Shown: positions 60,999-64,000 of the stretch, piece after piece | How positions within the stretch are numbered: the first letter of the stretch is position 1 | How the letters are laid out: each line of letters begins with the position of its first letter | Origin: Acetobacter farinalis | GTDB taxonomy: Bacteria; Pseudomonadota; Alphaproteobacteria; Acetobacterales; Acetobacteraceae | Direction: 5' to 3' | Length of the DNA stretch: 64,000 nucleotides | Assembly: GCF_026240015.1 (NCBI RefSeq) | Contig: NZ_JAPIUX010000002.1 | Coordinates: forward strand, 186,001-250,000 | Notes under the pieces: generated by a model | Told to the model about the DNA's origin: nothing | What the model saw: the letters and a program-made list of their open reading frames with translations, nothing else | Database searches by the model: none | Made by a program: the position numbers and the translations under genes

Positions 60999-61706
60999 AT
61001 GGAACAGACAAATCCCTCCGCCGCGCAGCCTGTTTTGCGGTTTTTGCGCCCGGCGCTGATGTTGGCCCTTCTTGTGGCGGGGGCCGTGGCGCTGCGTGCC
61101 ATCCCGGGCCTGCGGCATATGATGGACAGTACGGCTTTGCTGCGTGACGGAGCATGGGGCCGTATGGTATTTCTGGCAGGGGCCTCGGTCTGGTGTGCGT
61201 TCGGGTTGCCCCGGCAGGCCGCGGGTTTTGCGGCAGGTCTGGCCTACGGCGCGCTTGAGGGCATTGTGCTGATTACCGCAGCTTCTACCGCTGGGTGTGT
61301 CGCAGGGTTTTTCTGGGCGCGGTGGGGTGGCCGCCAATGGGCTCAGGCCCGGCTTGGCGCGCGCTTTGCCCGGTTGGATGCCATGCTGAGCCGTCAGCCG
61401 TTTCTGAGTATTCTTACACTGCGCCTGTTGCCGGTCGGGTCGGCCCTGTTGCTCAACCTGCTGGGTGGGGTGTCTGGCATGGATGTTCTGCCTTTCACGG
61501 CGGCAACGCTGCTGGGGGGGCTGCCGCAGAATGTGGTGGCGGTGCTGCTGGGGGCCGGGGTGCGGGTGGACGCGCTCTGGCAGTTCCTGCTTGGCGGTGC
61601 CCTGTTTGCCGCCTCTGGCGTTCTGGGTCTGTGGTTGCTCCGCCGGGCGCAGGTGGCCCGTATGATGCAGGATGAGGCAGACCGCACGGGGCTGCCTGAC
61701 GCATAG
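60999..61706 (+). CDS. TVP38/TMEM64 (SNARE-associated, DedA-like) membrane protein
   Basis: 235 residues, four to six helices. The VTT domain is visible: AGASVWCAFGLPRQAAGFAAGLAYGALEGIVLITAASTAGCVAGFFWARWGGR with the FGLPR-x-xxG and GxxxG patterns, then LRLLPVGSALLLNLLGGVSGMDVLPFTAATLLGGLPQNVVAVLLGAGV. DedA/TVP38 members are linked to undecaprenyl-phosphate or phospholipid transport; function here is unknown. ATG 60999 has GGGAGG directly before it, so the start could also be a GTG at 60957. Divergent from ctaA. Confidence 0.82.
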   Translation: MEQTNPSAAQPVLRFLRPALMLALLVAGAVALRAIPGLRHMMDSTALLRDGAWGRMVFLAGASVWCAFGLPRQAAGFAAGLAYGALEGIVLITAASTAGCVAGFFWARWGGRQWAQARLGARFARLDAMLSRQPFLSILTLRLLPVGSALLLNLLGGVSGMDVLPFTAATLLGGLPQNVVAVLLGAGVRVDALWQFLLGGALFAASGVLGLWLLRRAQVARMMQDEADRTGLPDA

Positions 61707-61844
61707 GAGCCTTTCCGCCGCTATTGCATCACAGAGATGCTGTATTTCTGTATTTCTTTGTTTCTGTTCCTGCCCCTGTTTTTGTCCAGCGATGGTGCAG
61801 TTCGGTTTTTACGTGCCCCCTCTTCTTTTTTTCGGAGCGCTGCG

Positions 61845-63197
61845 ATGGCGTCTGCCACCGTTTCACGAGAGCATGGGTCTCCCGTCTTCCCGCAGGGTGT
61901 GCCTGTCTGGCTGCCTCTCCTGCTGGGGTTTCTGACAGCGGTAGGACCCATTTCCACAGATATCTATCTGCCTGCTTTCCCGGCCATGGAGCAGTCCCTG
62001 CACACCAGTGCGGGCTCTGTGCAGATGACCTTGTCCATCTGGTTTGTGGGGCTGGCGATCGGGCAGATCACCATGGGCCCCCTGGCGGACCGGTACGGGC
62101 GGCGTGGCCCCATGCTGGCGGGGAATCTGATTTACAGCCTGGCCTCTATAGTGTGTGCCGTTGCACCGGATATTGCCACCTTTTCCGTGGCGCGGTTTGT
62201 GGCGTCCGTCGGGGCGTCCGCCAGTCTGGTGATTCCCACCGCCTGCGTGCGCGATATTGTGCCAGACCGGAATGCCGGAGCCAGAATGCTCTCCCAGCTT
62301 GTCATGGTGATGGGAGTCGTCCCCATTCTCGCACCCATGCTGGGGGGGCTGGTGGTGGCCGTGGCCTCCTGGCGTGTCATTTTCTGGGCATCTGCGGTGT
62401 ATGGGCTGCTGTGCGTGGCACTGGTGCTGTGGGTGCTGCCTGAAACCCTGCCGTATCAGAAGCGGGTCTCGCTTTCTCCCATGACGCTCGTCACGCGCTA
62501 TATCACGCTGCTGCGGGATCGCTCCTTCAGCTCTCATGCGCTGATCACGGGTTTTTCCACCTTCATGCAGTTCAGTTACCTGACGGCGGCCTCCTTCGTG
62601 TTCATCAAGATTTTCGGGTTCACGCCGTTCCGGTTTTCCATGCTGTTTGGCGCGTTTTCCGTTTTCATGATCGGGGCCTCACAGTTGAACGGCGCGCTGG
62701 TGGGGCGGGTCGACTCGGCACGGCTGCTGCTTGCGGCGGTATGGGTGGCCGTGGTCGGAGGGGCTCTGGTGGTGGGTGTCAGCCTCTGGGGTGAGTGGTA
62801 TGCAGGGGCGGAATGGCGCAGGCATTACGAAGTGTGGTTGCTTATTGCGACAATGGTGCTCACCCTCGCCCCCACGGGCGTGATTTTCCCCAACGGGATG
62901 ATGGGCGCTCTGGCGGATCACCCCAGTCTGGCGGGGGCGGCGGCGGCGCTGGCGGGAACCATGCAGTATAGTCTTGGCGCGCTGGCCGGGGTGGTGCTGG
63001 GGCTGTTCCCCACAACATCGGCCCTGCCTATGGCGGGCTGCATGTTTTTGGGTACAGTCCTGATGCTGGTAATGTGTGCGTTCAGGCCTGGTGTTCCGGG
63101 TGGCGCGGCGCAGGCAGCCACTCAGTCAGCATCTCCAGCCAACCTTCAGGCGGCCCCTCCGGCTTCTACCGGGGCTGCTCTGGGGCAGACAGACTGA
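61845..63197 (+). CDS. Bcr/CflA-family MFS drug transporter
   Basis: 450 residues, twelve predicted helices. Bcr/CflA marks: LLLGFLTAVGPISTDIYLPAFPAMEQSL, SIWFVGLAIGQITMGPLADRYGRRGPMLAGNLIYSLASI (MFS motif A), and RFVASVGASASLVIPTACVRDIVP. It is expected to export small hydrophobic or sulfonamide-type compounds by proton antiport. ATG 61845 has GGAG 7 bases upstream. An upstream in-frame hydrophobic extension is not conserved in character. A Ser/Ala/Pro-rich C-terminal tail ends the protein. Confidence 0.92.
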   Translation: MASATVSREHGSPVFPQGVPVWLPLLLGFLTAVGPISTDIYLPAFPAMEQSLHTSAGSVQMTLSIWFVGLAIGQITMGPLADRYGRRGPMLAGNLIYSLASIVCAVAPDIATFSVARFVASVGASASLVIPTACVRDIVPDRNAGARMLSQLVMVMGVVPILAPMLGGLVVAVASWRVIFWASAVYGLLCVALVLWVLPETLPYQKRVSLSPMTLVTRYITLLRDRSFSSHALITGFSTFMQFSYLTAASFVFIKIFGFTPFRFSMLFGAFSVFMIGASQLNGALVGRVDSARLLLAAVWVAVVGGALVVGVSLWGEWYAGAEWRRHYEVWLLIATMVLTLAPTGVIFPNGMMGALADHPSLAGAAAALAGTMQYSLGALAGVVLGLFPTTSALPMAGCMFLGTVLMLVMCAFRPGVPGGAAQAATQSASPANLQAAPPASTGAALGQTD

Positions 63198-63272
63198 GGC
63201 AGGACGGGTAAGGCAGGTTCAGGGGTATACAGTGCCCCGGCGCTGTACAGTGTGAGACGGAGCGAGAACGGC

Positions 63273-64000
63273 ATGGCACGGCATCCCGCAAGACGGGCCC
63301 ATATTCTGGCGCTGATTGGTGCCGGTCTGCTGATTGTGACCTTCGGGACAATGGGGATCGAGCTTGGGAACGAAATGGCCCGCCATGGCGATCTGGACCG
63401 CCAGAGCACCGCTGCGGGCAGCTACCTGCGAAACCTGCATCATGCCACCAGTGAGGCCCAGATCTGCCATTATGCGTGGCTGGCCAAAGGGCAGGAGCGG
63501 GACCAGACCTGTTACGAGCGCGCCATAGTCCAGCTCGGGGTGGCCCGGAAAGACTTTGCAGCCTTCAAGGCCCTGCAACTGCGTGAGGGCGGCGGACGTG
63601 CCGAACCTCTGAGCGCGGTGGAGGAAGGGCTGGCGGAGGTGGCGGGCTGGCACACCGCTGGTGGGGCCATGCCGGATGGTGGGGAGCAGGTGCTGGCGGG
63701 GCTTGATAATAACCTCTCCGTGCTCAGCCGTGTCAGCACGCTGGATCAGGCGGACCGTGTGGCCAACATGCTGCGCAATACAAGCTGGCAGCGGCGGCTT
63801 GGCCTTCTGGGGATTCTGACGGGTGTGCTGAGCCTGATTTCCGCAGGCTGGGTTCTGGACCGTTCTTCTCTGGCGGCGGCCCGGGCGGAGGCATCCTCGC
63901 GTGATCTGGCGCTGCGTCTGCGCGCCACGCTGGACAGTCTGAGCCTGGGTGTTGCGGTGTTTGGCGCGGATGGTCGCCTGTGGCACTGGAATGAGCCATT
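63273..64000 (+). CDS. Membrane sensor protein with PAS domain (3' end outside window)
   Basis: Open frame from ATG 63273 to the window edge, at least 242 residues. One membrane helix near the N terminus (ILALIGAGLLIVTFGTMGIEL), a CHASE3-like periplasmic helical region (residues about 35-160, with NEMARHGDLDRQSTAAGSYLRN and TSEAQICHYAWLAKG), a second helix (LGLLGILTGVLSLISAGWVL), a short cytosolic coiled coil (LAAARAEASSRDLALRLRA), and the start of a PAS domain (LDSLSLGVAVFGADGRLWHWNEP). A histidine kinase or diguanylate cyclase output module would follow outside the window. GGAG lies 11 bases before the start. Confidence 0.75.
   Translation, partial: MARHPARRAHILALIGAGLLIVTFGTMGIELGNEMARHGDLDRQSTAAGSYLRNLHHATSEAQICHYAWLAKGQERDQTCYERAIVQLGVARKDFAAFKALQLREGGGRAEPLSAVEEGLAEVAGWHTAGGAMPDGGEQVLAGLDNNLSVLSRVSTLDQADRVANMLRNTSWQRRLGLLGILTGVLSLISAGWVLDRSSLAAARAEASSRDLALRLRATLDSLSLGVAVFGADGRLWHWNEP

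Noticed and set aside
60910..61155. Arg/Pro-rich N-terminal extension of heme A synthase
   Set aside because: It overlaps the divergent TVP38 gene and does not resemble COX15 proteins.
61737..61844. Hydrophobic N-terminal extension of the Bcr/CflA transporter
   Set aside because: GGAG precedes ATG 61845 by 7 bases and the family begins there; the extension has no ribosome site.

Overview
The window is chromosomal core DNA of an acetic acid bacterium (Acetobacteraceae, most likely Acetobacter or a close relative). This rests on protein character and gene content: an alphaproteobacterial 5-aminolevulinate synthase, a GTTC-N7-GTTC SOS box at recA, a FYDLN-acid protein beside aroA-cmk-rpsA, a COX15-type heme A synthase, a class II EPSP synthase and two families I associate with this group (6202-6690 and 18744-19181). 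DNA is GC-rich (roughly 60% by eye). I found no insertion sequence, phage gene, CRISPR array, tRNA or rRNA; the only RNA gene is the SRP RNA.

Layout. 1-1591: a tyrosine phosphatase-like gene and a DMT transporter. 1677-5948 (minus): a transketolase-like gene, gap and pgk. 6202-10458: a lipoprotein, hemA, a DsbA-like protein and a gamma-glutamyltransferase-like lipoprotein. 10522-12693: recA with its SOS box, a GNAT protein and a ModE-type HTH protein. 12771-16456: opgG-opgH. 16552-19181 (minus): an exported protein, a BadF-type sugar kinase and nagA. 19305-23823: ffs, dnaX, ybaB, recR, a pteridine-reductase-like SDR and folB. 23922-28484: the FYDLN protein diverging from aroA-cmk-rpsA. 28715-32890: a royal-jelly-type beta-propeller, mtnK, rdgB and rph. 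33073-38178: hrcA, PBP1A and prfB with a programmed frameshift. 38632-42652: tonB-exbB-exbD-exbD-TPR. 42753-44127: a methyltransferase and an acetyltransferase. 44230-50133 (minus): a complete RND efflux operon. 50378-57746 (minus): a sugar porter, then the rod-shape cluster mreB, mreC, mreD, mrdA and rodA. 57945-59774 (minus): leuA with a leader peptide. 59833-64000: ctaA, a TVP38-type protein, a Bcr/CflA transporter and the start of a PAS sensor.

How the genes fit together. Most blocks are housekeeping modules: lower glycolysis, replication and recombination (dnaX/recR/recA), folate and aromatic synthesis, cell-wall elongation (PBP1A, MreBCD, PBP2, RodA), osmoregulated periplasmic glucans, and energised outer-membrane uptake (TonB system). 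No single new multi-gene system stands out.

The points most worth a second look are small. (1) The prfB frameshift site carries UAA where the usual stop is UGA. (2) A full-length transketolase has lost nearly all of its cofactor and catalytic residues but is kept in the gap-pgk operon. (3) A leucine-rich leader peptide precedes leuA, and its ATG sits at the predicted transcription start. (4) A GGT-like lipoprotein has Ser at the usual Thr nucleophile position. (5) Several unexplained inverted repeats lie upstream of tonB, mreB and the RND operon. All calls come from reading the sequence; no database search was possible.
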